From: AP-15 sp963775875
GTDB taxonomy: Bacteria; Pseudomonadota; Alphaproteobacteria; ATCC43930; CGMCC-115725
Assembly: GCA_963775875.1 (NCBI GenBank)
Contig: CAVZKP010000041.1
Location: 1-64,000 of the forward strand
Direction: 5' to 3'
DNA: 64,000 nucleotides
Shown: in pieces, positions 34,344-42,792 of the stretch
How positions within the stretch are numbered: position 1 is the stretch's first letter
How the letters are laid out: each line of letters opens with the position of its first letter
The notes under the pieces: generated by a model
Seen by the model: the letters and a program-made list of their open reading frames with translations, nothing else
Databases searched by the model: none
Told to the model about the DNA's origin: nothing
Position numbers and translations under genes: made by a program

Positions 34344-35975
34344 ATGCCGGACTATCGCGCCCCGGGGATCTACGTCGAAGAAGTGCCGTCCGCGATCAAG
34401 CCGATTGCCGGCGTCAGCACCAGCACTGCGGCGTTTATCGGCGTTTTCGATGCGGCGAATGTCATGATCCCCGGCGACAGGATCGCCGCCGAGGAGGTCG
34501 GGCCCGGAGACGGCAGCAAAGCCGAATTTGATCTCAAACATCCGGCCATCACCGCGCCCGGGAGCTTCACCATTACGGTCGCCGGCAAACCGGCCTCCGG
34601 AACGCTAAGCAGCGATGACCCGCCAAAGCGCGCGACGGTCAAATTGGGCGAGACGCCCCCCGATAAGTCTTCCGTGATTGTAAACTATATCCCGCTGACC
34701 CCGGCAACCCGAGGCGAACCGTTCAGCGGCGAGGCGATCGGCACTGGCGATGGCAAAGAAAAGGATTTCAATCTGAGAAATTATCCAGTCGATACCGACG
34801 TCCAAAGTTTTGCCATCCGAGTCGCTGGCGCCGCGGTAAGTGGAAGCCTGTCAAATGATCACGTCAACAAGGTCGCCAAGGTCGCGCTGACCCAGCCGCC
34901 CGCAGCCAACGCCGCGGTGACCGCGGATTACGTCACCCTCAAGCCTTTGGCGCCGGAGGGCGAGGTCAGGCTGTGCACCAATTTTACCGAGTTTACCAGG
35001 GCTTTCGGCGGGTTTTCCGCCGATGTCAAGCAGCGCAGGCTGGCGCATGCGGTCTATGGTTTCTTCAATAACGGGGGCACCCGCTGCTATGTCGTGCGCG
35101 AGGCGAGCGAAACCAAAATCGCCACCTCGGCGTTGGAGAAACTCGTCGCCATCGAGGAGATCGCGATCGTCGCGGCGCCGGGCATCACCGAGGCCGGGGT
35201 GCGCTCGGCCATCATCCAGCATTGCGAAAGAGCCACCGGCGACCGCTTCGCCATCCTCGACGGCGCCGAAGAGGCGATGGGCGACCGAACCCTGACGGTG
35301 CAAAATCTGCGGCCGCCCTCCAACAGCAGCTATGCCGCGTTTTATTTTCCGTGGCTGCAGGTGCTCGACCCGGTGACCAAGGCAATTTATCCGACCGGGG
35401 ATGGCAGGATCTATGTGCCGCCCAGCGGTCATATCGCCGGCATCTATGCCCGCGTCGACGCCGAACGCGGCGTGCACAAGGCCCCGGCCAACGAGGTGGT
35501 GATGGGAGCCCTCGGGCTGCGCTACACCGTGAGCAAGCCCCAGCAGGATGGCCTCAACCCGGCCGGGGTCAACTGCATCCGTCCGCTCAACGGCAATATT
35601 CAGGTGTGGGGCGCCCGCACCGTTGGCGGCGACAGCAATGCCGATGTCAAATACGTCAATGTGCGGCGCACTCTGCTGTTCTTGCGCAAGTCGATCGAGC
35701 AGGGTACGCAGTGGGTTGTCTTCGAGCCGAACAGCCCGGCCCTGTGGCAGAAGATCACGCGCAACATCACCGCGTTTTTGACCACCGTGTGGCGCTCCGG
35801 GGCACTGTTCGGCACGGCCGCGGCGGAGGCGTTCTATGTCAAGTGCGACGCCGAGACCAACCCGCCGGAGCTGCGCGATCTCGGTCAGGTCGCGACCGAG
35901 ATCGGTGTCGCCATCGTGCGGCCCGCAGAATTCGTGATCTTCCGCATCAGCCAGTTCGCGGCGCCGGGCCCATAG
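34344..35975 (+). CDS. contractile tail sheath protein 1, with duplicated inserted domain
   Basis: 543 residues. The N-terminus MPDYRAPGIYVEEVPSAIKPIAG and the C-terminal half (TRCYVVREA, DAERGVHKAPANEVVMGALG, NPAGVNCIRPLNGNIQVWGARTVGG, YVNVRRTLLFLRKSIEQG, GSGALFG-like RSGALFGTAAAEAFYVKCD) are standard tail-sheath features, including the ring-forming C-terminal arm. Between residues about 50 and 200 lie two copies of a domain of roughly 75 residues, beginning EEVGPGDGSKAEFDL and EAIGTGDGKEKDFNL. The sheath contracts to drive the tube into a target. Its AGG-type ribosome site is AAGGAAGA. Confidence 0.92.
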   Translation: MPDYRAPGIYVEEVPSAIKPIAGVSTSTAAFIGVFDAANVMIPGDRIAAEEVGPGDGSKAEFDLKHPAITAPGSFTITVAGKPASGTLSSDDPPKRATVKLGETPPDKSSVIVNYIPLTPATRGEPFSGEAIGTGDGKEKDFNLRNYPVDTDVQSFAIRVAGAAVSGSLSNDHVNKVAKVALTQPPAANAAVTADYVTLKPLAPEGEVRLCTNFTEFTRAFGGFSADVKQRRLAHAVYGFFNNGGTRCYVVREASETKIATSALEKLVAIEEIAIVAAPGITEAGVRSAIIQHCERATGDRFAILDGAEEAMGDRTLTVQNLRPPSNSSYAAFYFPWLQVLDPVTKAIYPTGDGRIYVPPSGHIAGIYARVDAERGVHKAPANEVVMGALGLRYTVSKPQQDGLNPAGVNCIRPLNGNIQVWGARTVGGDSNADVKYVNVRRTLLFLRKSIEQGTQWVVFEPNSPALWQKITRNITAFLTTVWRSGALFGTAAAEAFYVKCDAETNPPELRDLGQVATEIGVAIVRPAEFVIFRISQFAAPGP

Positions 35976-35978
35976 CCG

Positions 35979-37130
35979 GTGATGGCCGCTGCCCCTACGA
36001 GTCCCGGGGTCCGGCGCGAGGATGTGTTCCTCAAGCCGGAGGTGCGGCTGGCGACCGGGGTCCCGGGCATTGTCGGCTTTGCCCAAGCCAAGGCCAACGG
36101 CAAGGCGAAGCCGAACATCCCCTTCGCGCTGCACCGCAAGAACGAGTTTTGGGACAATTTCTCGTGCCCGGTCCACGTCTATATCGGCGACGCGGTGGCC
36201 GCTTTCTTCGACAATGGCGGCGAGCGCTGCTATGTCGTAGGAACCGAGAGGCGGGTTGAGCCGGGGTTCGAAGCGGCGCCGGCTATGCTCGAAGCGGCTA
36301 TCGATGCGCTGGCGCCGGTCGCAGATCTCGATCTCCTCACCGTCCCCGATGCGATGGCGCCGATGGGCCGCGGGTCGATGCTCCGGGTGCAGCGCCACGC
36401 CGTGGCGCACTGCGCGGCGCAGGGCGACCGCCTCGCCATCCTCGATACCCCGCGCGGGGCCAGCGCCGCCGATGTCCTCGCGCAGCGCGACGCGATCCTG
36501 CTCGGCCAGGCCGAGCCGGTCAGCGCGGCCCTCTATTATCCATGGGTCAAGACCATGGCGGAAAGGCTGGTGCCGCCATCGAGCGCGGTCGCCGGCATCT
36601 TCGCGCGCACCGATGCCAGGACCGGGGTCCACAAGGCGCCGGCCAATGAGGAGGTGATCGGCGTACTCGACCTCGAGAGCGCCACCATCCAGGACCAGCT
36701 TAGCCCCGAGGGGATCAACTGCTTGCGGGCCTTTCCAGGGCGCGGCATTCGCGTCTGGGGCGCCCGCACGATCAGCCGGGAGCCGGCCTGGCGCTATGTC
36801 AATGTGCGCCGGCTGGTTCTGACGCTGCGGCGCTGGATCGCGCTCAACATGGTCTGGGCCGGGTTCGAGCCGAACGGGCCCCGGCTGTGGATTCGCATCG
36901 AGCGCGAGCTGCGCGGCTACCTTACCGGCCTGTGGCGCGCCGGCGCTTTGTCGGGCGATACGCCGACGGCCGCCTTTTACGTCAAATGCGATTCCGAGAC
37001 CAATCCGTCCGAGCGCCGCGATGCCGGCGAGGTCGTGACCGAGATTGGTCTGGCGCCGAACCCGCCGGCCGAATTTGTCGTGGTCCGCCTGACCCAGCGT
37101 GAGGGGGTGGCGGACCTGCTTCCGAGGTGA
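35979..37130 (+). CDS. contractile tail sheath protein 2
   Basis: 383 residues. GTG at 35979 and ATG at 35982 both can start it; it begins 3 bases after the previous stop. The signatures SPGVRREDVFLKPEVRLATG, NGGERCYVVG, RTGVHKAPANEEVIGVLD, SPEGINCLRAFPGRGIRVWGARTI and YVNVRRLVLTLRRWIALNMVW are conserved with the first sheath. It lacks the inserted domains. Having two different sheath subunits is usual in extracellular injection systems (Afp2-4), where the shorter one sits near the baseplate. Confidence 0.9.
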   Translation: MMAAAPTSPGVRREDVFLKPEVRLATGVPGIVGFAQAKANGKAKPNIPFALHRKNEFWDNFSCPVHVYIGDAVAAFFDNGGERCYVVGTERRVEPGFEAAPAMLEAAIDALAPVADLDLLTVPDAMAPMGRGSMLRVQRHAVAHCAAQGDRLAILDTPRGASAADVLAQRDAILLGQAEPVSAALYYPWVKTMAERLVPPSSAVAGIFARTDARTGVHKAPANEEVIGVLDLESATIQDQLSPEGINCLRAFPGRGIRVWGARTISREPAWRYVNVRRLVLTLRRWIALNMVWAGFEPNGPRLWIRIERELRGYLTGLWRAGALSGDTPTAAFYVKCDSETNPSERRDAGEVVTEIGLAPNPPAEFVVVRLTQREGVADLLPR

Positions 37131-37188
37131 GGCGCCGGGCGATCCGGGAGCCGGATCGGCGCCTGAAAGACTGCAAGGAGAACAAGCC

Positions 37189-37623
37189 ATGGCGCTGGGA
37201 GCGCGAACCGACCCGTATCGCAGCTTCAACTTTCTGGTCGAGATCGACGGGATCACCCAGGCCGGCTTCCGGGAATGCTCCGGGCTGGATGTGACGACCG
37301 ATGCGATCGATTACCGGGAGGGGGGCGACCCGATCCATATGCGCAAGCTGCCTGGGCTCAACACCTACTCGCCGATCACGCTGACGCGCGGCATCACCGA
37401 TTCCGCCGAATTGTGGAAGTGGCGCCAGACCGTCATCGACGGCAAGGCCGAGCGCAAGAACGGTTCGGTCATCCTCCTCGACGATGCCGGAGCCGAAAAG
37501 CTGCGCTGGAACTTTAGCAATGCCTGGCCGTCGAAATGGACCGGACCGTCGTTCAACGCGACGGACAATTCGGTTGCCGTCGAAACCCTCGAGATCACCC
37601 TCGAGGAGCTCAAGAAAGCCTAG
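37189..37623 (+). CDS. tail tube protein 1 (gp19-like)
   Basis: 144 residues from ATG 37189 after AAGGAG. The family pattern is present: DPYRSFNFLVEIDGITQAGFRECSGLDV, EGGDPIHMRKLPGLNTYSPITLTRGIT, LWKWRQTVIDG and NAWPSKWTGPSFNATDNSVAVETLEITLE. Hexameric rings of this subunit stack to form the inner tube through which cargo would travel. It follows the sheath genes in the standard order (Pvc1/Pvc5-like). Confidence 0.92.
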   Translation: MALGARTDPYRSFNFLVEIDGITQAGFRECSGLDVTTDAIDYREGGDPIHMRKLPGLNTYSPITLTRGITDSAELWKWRQTVIDGKAERKNGSVILLDDAGAEKLRWNFSNAWPSKWTGPSFNATDNSVAVETLEITLEELKKA

Positions 37624-37664
37624 ACCGGGCTTCCCTCCCCTCCGCTGCCGGATGAGTGGATCCG

Positions 37665-38063
37665 ATGCTTCAGACAGAGTTCGCGTTCGAGCTGCCATTG
37701 GGGCTGGTCGATGCCGAAGGCGCCCTGCACCGGGAGGGCGTCATGCGGCTGGCGACCGCCTTCGACGAGATTGCGCCGCTCAAAGACCCCCGCGTGCACG
37801 GCAATCCCGCCTATGCCCTGGTCATCCTGCTGTCGCGCGTGATCAAGTCGCTCGGCACGCTCCAGCACATCAATCCCAAGACGATCGAGGGGCTGTTCGC
37901 CGGGGATCTCGCCTATCTCCAAGATCTCTACCGGCGCATCAACGAGACCGGCCGCAATGTCGCGCACGCACGATGCCCGCATTGCGAGAAGGAATTCGAC
38001 GTGGAGCTCGAAAGCCTGGGGGAATCTGGCGCTACCCCTTGGAGCGGCTCCACGAGGAGGTAG
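37665..38063 (+). CDS. phage tail assembly protein-like (upstream partner of the DUF6760 frame)
   Basis: 132 residues from ATG 37665; a GTG at 37656 would add three residues. The sequence runs EFAFELPLGLVDAEGALHREGVMRLATAFDEIAP, then VHGNPAYALVILLSRVIKSLG and INPKTIEGLFAGDLAYLQDLYRRINE, the form of short tail-assembly proteins found next to tube genes. Two cysteines (CPHC) lie at the C-terminus. The last 15 residues (ESGATPWSGSTRR) overlap the DUF6760-like reading frame and look like out-of-frame translation of it, which leads to the frameshift idea given in the findings. Confidence 0.8.
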   Translation: MLQTEFAFELPLGLVDAEGALHREGVMRLATAFDEIAPLKDPRVHGNPAYALVILLSRVIKSLGTLQHINPKTIEGLFAGDLAYLQDLYRRINETGRNVAHARCPHCEKEFDVELESLGESGATPWSGSTRR

Positions 38064-38194
38064 CGTACATCGCGTTCCATTTTCACTGGCCGCTTGGAGA
38101 GATCCTCGGTCTCGATCATCGTGAGCGCAGTTCCTGGGTAGCCGAGATCGCGAAGATCAACCTCCGTTTGAACGAGCAGGCAAAAGAAAGATAA
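38018..38194 (+). CDS. DUF6760-like small protein (Pvc6/Afp6-like), frame overlapping the assembly protein
   Basis: The -1 frame reads GIWRYPLERLHEEVAYIAF, then HFHWPLGEILGLDHRERSSWVAEIAKINLRL and stops at 38192-38194. This is the small baseplate-linked protein found between tubes in these loci. No normal start lies near its conserved beginning; the nearest in-frame ATG is 37973, giving an Arg-rich leader that looks like out-of-frame coding and has no ribosome site. The frame is entered cleanly by a -1 slip at CTGGGGGAA (38016-38024). Either it is expressed by frameshifting or the G-run carries a sequencing error. Confidence 0.75.
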   Translation, partial: GGIWRYPLERLHEEVAYIAFHFHWPLGEILGLDHRERSSWVAEIAKINLRLNEQAKER

Positions 38195-38200
38195 GCCACG

Positions 38201-38638
38201 ATGCGGTCCGATCCCTATCAGGGATGCAATTTCGTCATCGAGATCGAGGGATTGCTGATCGGCGGTTTCTCCGAATGCAGCGGCCTCGAGGTCGAAACCG
38301 AGCTGTTCGAGTATCGCGAGGGCGGGCTCAACGACCATATCCACCGCTTCGCCGGCGCTACGCGATCCCCGCCGCTGGTGCTGAGGCATGGCATCACCTC
38401 CGCCGACGGCCTGTGGCGCTGGTACCAGATGACGGCAGCGGGGCAGGTGGCGCGCCGCAACGGAACCATCTTCCTGCTCGGCAGCGATCATGCCGCTGTC
38501 ATCCAGTGGGATTTCAAGGACGCCTTCCCTTACAAATGGACCGGCCCCGAACTACGCGCCGAGGCGGCGAGCGTCGCCTTCGAGAGTGTCGAACTCGCGC
38601 ATCGCGGATTGAGCCTATTGCCGGGAAGGAGACCGTAG
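38201..38638 (+). CDS. tail tube protein 2 (gp19-like)
   Basis: 145 residues starting 6 bases after the DUF6760 stop. The pattern follows tube 1 but differs in sequence: DPYQGCNFVIEIEGLLIGGFSECSGLEVETELFEY, LNDHIHRFAGATRSPPLVLRHGI and AFPYKWTGPELRAEAASVAFESVELAH. This is like Afp5/Pvc5, which forms the first tube ring above the baseplate spike. Confidence 0.9.
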   Translation: MRSDPYQGCNFVIEIEGLLIGGFSECSGLEVETELFEYREGGLNDHIHRFAGATRSPPLVLRHGITSADGLWRWYQMTAAGQVARRNGTIFLLGSDHAAVIQWDFKDAFPYKWTGPELRAEAASVAFESVELAHRGLSLLPGRRP

Positions 38639-38714
38639 CGTTGATCTGGCTCTATTCCGCCGGTCGCAGCGCCAGGATCGCGCGCTCGGCGAATATGTCC
38701 GGCTGCCTTGCGAG

Positions 38715-40016
38715 ATGATCGAGCCGCCTCCCCCAGCGGGTAACGCTGGCCAAACGGCGATCGGGAATGGGCCGGCCGACCGAATTTTGCGGCGGGCGTC
38801 GGGTTCGCCCGGGCTCGTCGACACCGCCGCCCTACAGGCCGAGGTGGCGCGTAAGATCGGCTGGGTCGGCAAATTGTTTCCGTTGCTGCCGCGCCTGCTT
38901 GCCCGTGCGGCCGAGGCTGAAGCCGATGGTTTCGCCGGGTCGGCCGCGCCGCTGGCGAGCCCGTTCGCGTTTCGCCTCGACGATCTTCTCGCGCCGCCGG
39001 CGGCGAACCCGGCCGCCTCTCGCTTCGGCGATCTTGTCGCCGAGCCGGCTCGGGAGTCCCGGTCAACATCATCGCCCTCTGTGGATTCGCCGCAGCGCCT
39101 CGTCCGGGTCAGCCGCCAGGTGCGGCCGGCCGGCAATGCTCCGACCGGAACCGTCAACGGGGCGGGGATGATCGCCCTCCCGCAGATACCGCCTTCGGCG
39201 ATTGTGCAGGAAATCGGGGCTGCGCGGGAAATCGGGCCTGCGCGGGAAATCGGGGCTACGGGGGAAATCCGGGCTGTGGCGACCATCCCGGCTGCCTCGC
39301 CGCCTCGCATCGTCCAATCGGATCGGGGCAGAGAGGACGGCCCGGCGCCGACGCCGCTCGGGAGAACCCCGGCGCCGCCACCACTCGGCCGGAGCGTTGC
39401 TCGAGCCTCGCCGCCGGTGTCGCAGATCGCGAGCTTGCCGGAGAGTCCCGGGCAACGGCCGGCGCCATATCCCGCGCCCGGCGCAGTCCCCGTTGGCGCC
39501 GGATCGAGCGGGCGCGAGCCGGGCCTCGGGCGCGGGGCGTTGGTGGCGGTCCAGCCGTTTTCCGCACGGGCCGCGATCCAGCCGGCGATCGGCGCGGGCG
39601 AGACCCCGTTCGCGCATCCGCGGGTCGTTTCCGAACTGCGCATCCCGCGCGCCGCGCGCCGATCGGAGGTAGCGGCCGAGCCGTCTTCGCCGGCGATCCT
39701 GTCGCCGCCGGCGACCGGCGTGAACGACGGCCCGCTCCCGCGCCCACGCGTCGTTTCCGAGCTGCCCCGGAGCGGGCTCGCGAAGGCGCCGATGGTGCTC
39801 CCCGCGTATTTTGCCGAGGCGCCGGCGCCGCGGCCGGCTGCGTCTCCCGCCACCCGGGAGCCGGGGGCGCCGAACCCGCCGGTGATGGTGGGGCCGAGGC
39901 CTGCGGTCCCGCCGGCGGCGCCGCTGGCCGGCGCCGAGCTTGAGCGGCTTGCCGAGAAGGTGAGCCGGGTCATCGCGCGCCGCATCGCAGTCGAGCGCGA
40001 GCGCAGGGGCCGTTGA
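38715..40016 (+). CDS. Pro/Ala-rich protein of unknown function between tube 2 and LysM gene
   Basis: 433 residues from ATG 38715. The N-terminus (residues 40-80) forms helices (ALQAEVARKIGWVGKLFPLLPRLLARAAEAEADGF). Most of the rest is low-complexity, Pro, Ala, Arg and Ser-rich, with short repeats such as REIGPAREIGATGEI and RVVSEL twice (about residues 302 and 344). The C-terminal helix ELERLAEKVSRVIARRIAVERERRG is a conserved-looking end. It has no known domain. It sits where the tape-measure gene would sit in a phage operon. Its role is open: linker, assembly factor or length control. Confidence 0.6.
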   Translation: MIEPPPPAGNAGQTAIGNGPADRILRRASGSPGLVDTAALQAEVARKIGWVGKLFPLLPRLLARAAEAEADGFAGSAAPLASPFAFRLDDLLAPPAANPAASRFGDLVAEPARESRSTSSPSVDSPQRLVRVSRQVRPAGNAPTGTVNGAGMIALPQIPPSAIVQEIGAAREIGPAREIGATGEIRAVATIPAASPPRIVQSDRGREDGPAPTPLGRTPAPPPLGRSVARASPPVSQIASLPESPGQRPAPYPAPGAVPVGAGSSGREPGLGRGALVAVQPFSARAAIQPAIGAGETPFAHPRVVSELRIPRAARRSEVAAEPSSPAILSPPATGVNDGPLPRPRVVSELPRSGLAKAPMVLPAYFAEAPAPRPAASPATREPGAPNPPVMVGPRPAVPPAAPLAGAELERLAEKVSRVIARRIAVERERRGR

Positions 40017-40019
40017 GCG

Positions 40020-40682
40020 ATGCCGTTCGAGAAGCTCGAAATGACGCCGCTCGACAAAAATGGCGCCAAGGTCGAGGCGAGACGCTTCCGGGTGCTCTTC
40101 AACCCGACCACCTATGCAATCAGCAGTTCGGTCGCCTGGGAGGGGAATGCGAACCGCAAGCTGAACGCGCCATCGCTGACCTATGGCGGCGGCGCCAGCC
40201 GAACGCTGACGCTCGAGCTGTTTTATGACGTCACCGAGCCGATCGACGGCACCCGGATCGACGATGTGCGCAAGGAGACCAACAAGGTCGTCACCCTGGC
40301 CCGCAAGGACCGCGACCTCGGGAGCCCGCCGGTGGTCGCGGTCGAATGGGGCGCGGCGCCACTCACCGGGTCGGATTTTCCGTTTGTCGGGGTGGTCAGC
40401 CAGCTCACCCAGACCTTTACCCTGTTCAAGGCGAACGGCACGCCGGTGCGGGCCACCCTCAACGTCACCTTCACCGAGTTCGCCTACCCCGAGATCGACC
40501 AGCGCAAGCTCGATCCGGAATTCACCACGCGGGTGGTGAAGCGCGGCGACACGTTGAGCAGCATCGCGGCGGAACTTTACGGCGACCCGGCGCTGTGGCG
40601 GGTGGTCGCGCAAGCCAACCGCCTCGACGATCCGCGCACGCTCGAGATCGGGCGGCGGCTGGCTATTCCGAAGATCGCCTGA
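40020..40682 (+). CDS. LysM-containing baseplate protein (Afp7/Pvc7-like)
   Basis: 220 residues, ATG 40020 three bases after the previous stop. The N-terminal part starts MPFEKLEMTPLDKNGAKVEARRFRVLFNPTTYAI, typical of the Pvc7 group. The C-terminal LysM (about residues 165-218) reads TTRVVKRGDTLSSIAAELYGDPALW and ends EIGRRLAIPK. In injection systems it stabilises the hub, joining tube and spike. Confidence 0.88.
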   Translation: MPFEKLEMTPLDKNGAKVEARRFRVLFNPTTYAISSSVAWEGNANRKLNAPSLTYGGGASRTLTLELFYDVTEPIDGTRIDDVRKETNKVVTLARKDRDLGSPPVVAVEWGAAPLTGSDFPFVGVVSQLTQTFTLFKANGTPVRATLNVTFTEFAYPEIDQRKLDPEFTTRVVKRGDTLSSIAAELYGDPALWRVVAQANRLDDPRTLEIGRRLAIPKIA

Positions 40683-40694
40683 GGATCGACAGCG

Positions 40695-41759
40695 ATGACG
40701 GTCGGGCAAGCGAGGGCGGTCGCGCAAGAGATCGGTCTGCGCGTCTTGGTGAACGGCTCGCCGCTGCCCAACGACGCGGAGCTGCACCTGATCGAGGTCA
40801 CGGTCGACGAGGATGTCTCGGTGCCGAGCCTCTTCATGCTGCGCCTGGCGGAAGCCGACGATGTCCTGACCGGCTTTCGTTGGGTCGACGACGACCGGCT
40901 GTTCGCGATCGGCAATGCGGTGGAGATCCGCTTCGGTCATGCCGGCGCCATGGCCAAGATCATGTGCGGGGAGATCACCGCGCTCGAGGCCGATTTCGCC
41001 GAAGCGGGGCTACCCTCGCTGACGGTGCGCGGCTACGACCGCCGCCATCGCCTGCAGCGCGGACGCAAGACGCGCACATTCGTCCAGCGCAAGGACAGCG
41101 ACATCGCCGCGCAGATCGCCGGCGAAGCCGGATTGAGCGCGGAATCCGAGAACACCAGCGTGGTTTTCGACTATGTTCTCCAGAATAACTGCACCGATCT
41201 CGAACTGTTGCAGGAACGTGCGGCGCAGATCGGCTGGGAGGTCGTCGTCGAGGACAAGACGCTGTTCTTCCGTCCGGCCCGGATTGCCCAGAGTGAAGCG
41301 TTGATCCTGACCCTCGGCGAGGATCTTGCCGAATTTTCGCCGCGGCTGTCCACGGCCGGGCAGGTCCGCAAGGTCAGCGTGCGCGGTTGGGATCTCAAGA
41401 ACAAGCAGCCGATCGAGAGCACCGTGGACCGCCTCGACTCGCGCATGGGCGGCCAGCGAAGCGGCGCGGATCTCGTCGCCGGATTCGGTCCGGCAGCGCT
41501 GATCGAGATCGGGCCGGTCACCAGCCAGGCGGAGGCCGACCAGATCGCCCGCGGGCTGTTCAACCGGACGGCGCTGGAGCTGATCATTGGCGAAGGCGCC
41601 TGCGACGGCCGCGCCGAACTGCGCGCCGGCAAGGTGATCGGCCTGCGCGGCCTCGGCAAGCGTTTCAGCGGATCCTACTACGTGACGCGGGCGATCCATC
41701 GCTACACCGCCGATCGCGGGTACGAGACCCGATTTCAGGTACGGAGGACAGCGCTGTGA
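40695..41759 (+). CDS. spike hub protein, gpD-like half of a split Pvc8/VgrG
   Basis: 354 residues. It belongs to the phage late control gene D family: DVLTGFRWVDDDRLFAIGNAVEIRFGHAGAMAK, TVRGYDRRHRLQRGRKTRTF, EAGLSAESENTSVVFDYVLQNNCTDLELLQERAAQIG and VSVRGWDLKNKQPIES. It forms the trimeric hub that carries the spike. The stop overlaps the start of the spike gene (TGATG), so hub and spike are translationally coupled rather than fused, unlike the single-chain Afp8/Pvc8. Confidence 0.88.
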   Translation: MTVGQARAVAQEIGLRVLVNGSPLPNDAELHLIEVTVDEDVSVPSLFMLRLAEADDVLTGFRWVDDDRLFAIGNAVEIRFGHAGAMAKIMCGEITALEADFAEAGLPSLTVRGYDRRHRLQRGRKTRTFVQRKDSDIAAQIAGEAGLSAESENTSVVFDYVLQNNCTDLELLQERAAQIGWEVVVEDKTLFFRPARIAQSEALILTLGEDLAEFSPRLSTAGQVRKVSVRGWDLKNKQPIESTVDRLDSRMGGQRSGADLVAGFGPAALIEIGPVTSQAEADQIARGLFNRTALELIIGEGACDGRAELRAGKVIGLRGLGKRFSGSYYVTRAIHRYTADRGYETRFQVRRTAL

Positions 41760-42385
41760 TGGACGAACTGTTCACGGATTCGCCACGCGAGCCCGGGCCT
41801 GCGCGCATCCACGGCGTCGTCGTCGGGATCGTGACCAACAACCAGGATCCCGACGGGATGGGGCGGATCAAGGTGCGCCTGCCCTCTTTCAGCAACGCCG
41901 ATGAAAGCAATTGGGCGCGAATCGCCGCGCCGATGGCGGGCAAGGACCGGGGGGTCTATTTCCTGCCGCAAATCGACGACGAGGTGCTCGTCGCTTTCGA
42001 ACACGGCAATCCGCGCTTTCCGTTGATCCTCGGCGCGCTGTGGAACGGCCAGGATTCTCCGCCGGCAAAGAATAATGACGTATGCGTCATCAAGTCGCGC
42101 AGCGGTCATGTGATCCGCCTGACCGACAAAGACGGGGCCGAGAAAATCGAGATCATCGACCAGAGCGGCAAGAATAGCCTCGTCTTCGATCCCGTGGCGA
42201 AACTGATAAAGATCGAGAGCGGCCAAGACATCACCCTCACCGCCGCGAACGGGACGATCAGGCTCGACGCGAAAGCGATCGAGATCGCTTCGTCCGATTC
42301 CGTCAAGATCGATGCCAATTCGAGCATCGGCGTGCAGGCGACCGGCGGGCTGACGCTCAAGGGCGCAACCATCGATCTGAACTGA
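41759..42385 (+). CDS. spike protein, gpV/gp5-like OB-fold with beta-helix
   Basis: 208 residues. The N-terminal OB-fold carries the motif HGVVVGIVTNNQDPDGMGRIKVRLPSF and DDEVLVAFEHGNPRFPLILGALWNGQDSPP. After it a repeated beta-helical region (HVIRLTDKDGAEKIEIIDQSG, LTAANGTIRLDAKAIEIASSDS, GGLTLKGATIDLN) forms the needle shaft. It caps the tube and is tipped by the PAAR protein encoded next, 3 bases downstream. Confidence 0.92.
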   Translation: MDELFTDSPREPGPARIHGVVVGIVTNNQDPDGMGRIKVRLPSFSNADESNWARIAAPMAGKDRGVYFLPQIDDEVLVAFEHGNPRFPLILGALWNGQDSPPAKNNDVCVIKSRSGHVIRLTDKDGAEKIEIIDQSGKNSLVFDPVAKLIKIESGQDITLTAANGTIRLDAKAIEIASSDSVKIDANSSIGVQATGGLTLKGATIDLN

Positions 42386-42388
42386 CCC

Positions 42389-42784
42389 GTGGGACAGCCC
42401 GCAGCCAAGCAGGGCGACAGCATCGTCGCGGTCGACACCCACATCGTGATCGTGCCGGGGCCGCCGCCGGTGCCAACGCCTCTTCCGCACCCCTTTGTCG
42501 GGCCGATCGGCGGCGGCCTGAGCGACAACGTCCGGATCATGGGTCTTGGCGCGGCGACGGTCGGGAGCACCGCCGACAATCTCCCGTCGCACATCCCGAC
42601 GCCGCCCGGCGCCGGCTTTCAGAAGCCGCCGGCCAACAAGGCGACGGTGCAGGCCGGCAGCGCCACCGTCAGGATCAATGGCAAAGCCGCCGCACGCAAT
42701 GGCGATCGGGCGATGACCTGCAACGATCCCGCGGATCTGCCGGTCGGCACGGTCGTCGCCGCCGGCACGGTCTTGATCGGCTGA
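42389..42784 (+). CDS. PAAR-domain spike tip protein
   Basis: 131 residues from a GTG at 42389. It starts GQPAAKQGDSIVAVDTHIV, then PGPPPVPTPLPHPFVG, and has the second half SATVRINGKAAARNGDRAMTCNDPAD, which is the DUF4150-like PAAR pattern with a metal-binding set (His, His, Cys). It sharpens the spike. The gene order (gpV then PAAR then gp25) is standard. Confidence 0.9.
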   Translation: MGQPAAKQGDSIVAVDTHIVIVPGPPPVPTPLPHPFVGPIGGGLSDNVRIMGLGAATVGSTADNLPSHIPTPPGAGFQKPPANKATVQAGSATVRINGKAAARNGDRAMTCNDPADLPVGTVVAAGTVLIG

Positions 42785-42792
42785 GGGCAGCA

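Noticed and set aside
34851..37256. Long open frame of 801 codons on the minus strand opposite the sheath genes
   Set aside because: Antisense to well-supported sheath coding, Arg/His/Gly-rich with no domain; a GC-skew artefact of third-position G/C.
39069..40940. Minus-strand frame of 623 codons opposite the Pro-rich and LysM genes
   Set aside because: Low-complexity shadow; the plus-strand genes overlap correctly with neighbours and have ribosome sites or family motifs.
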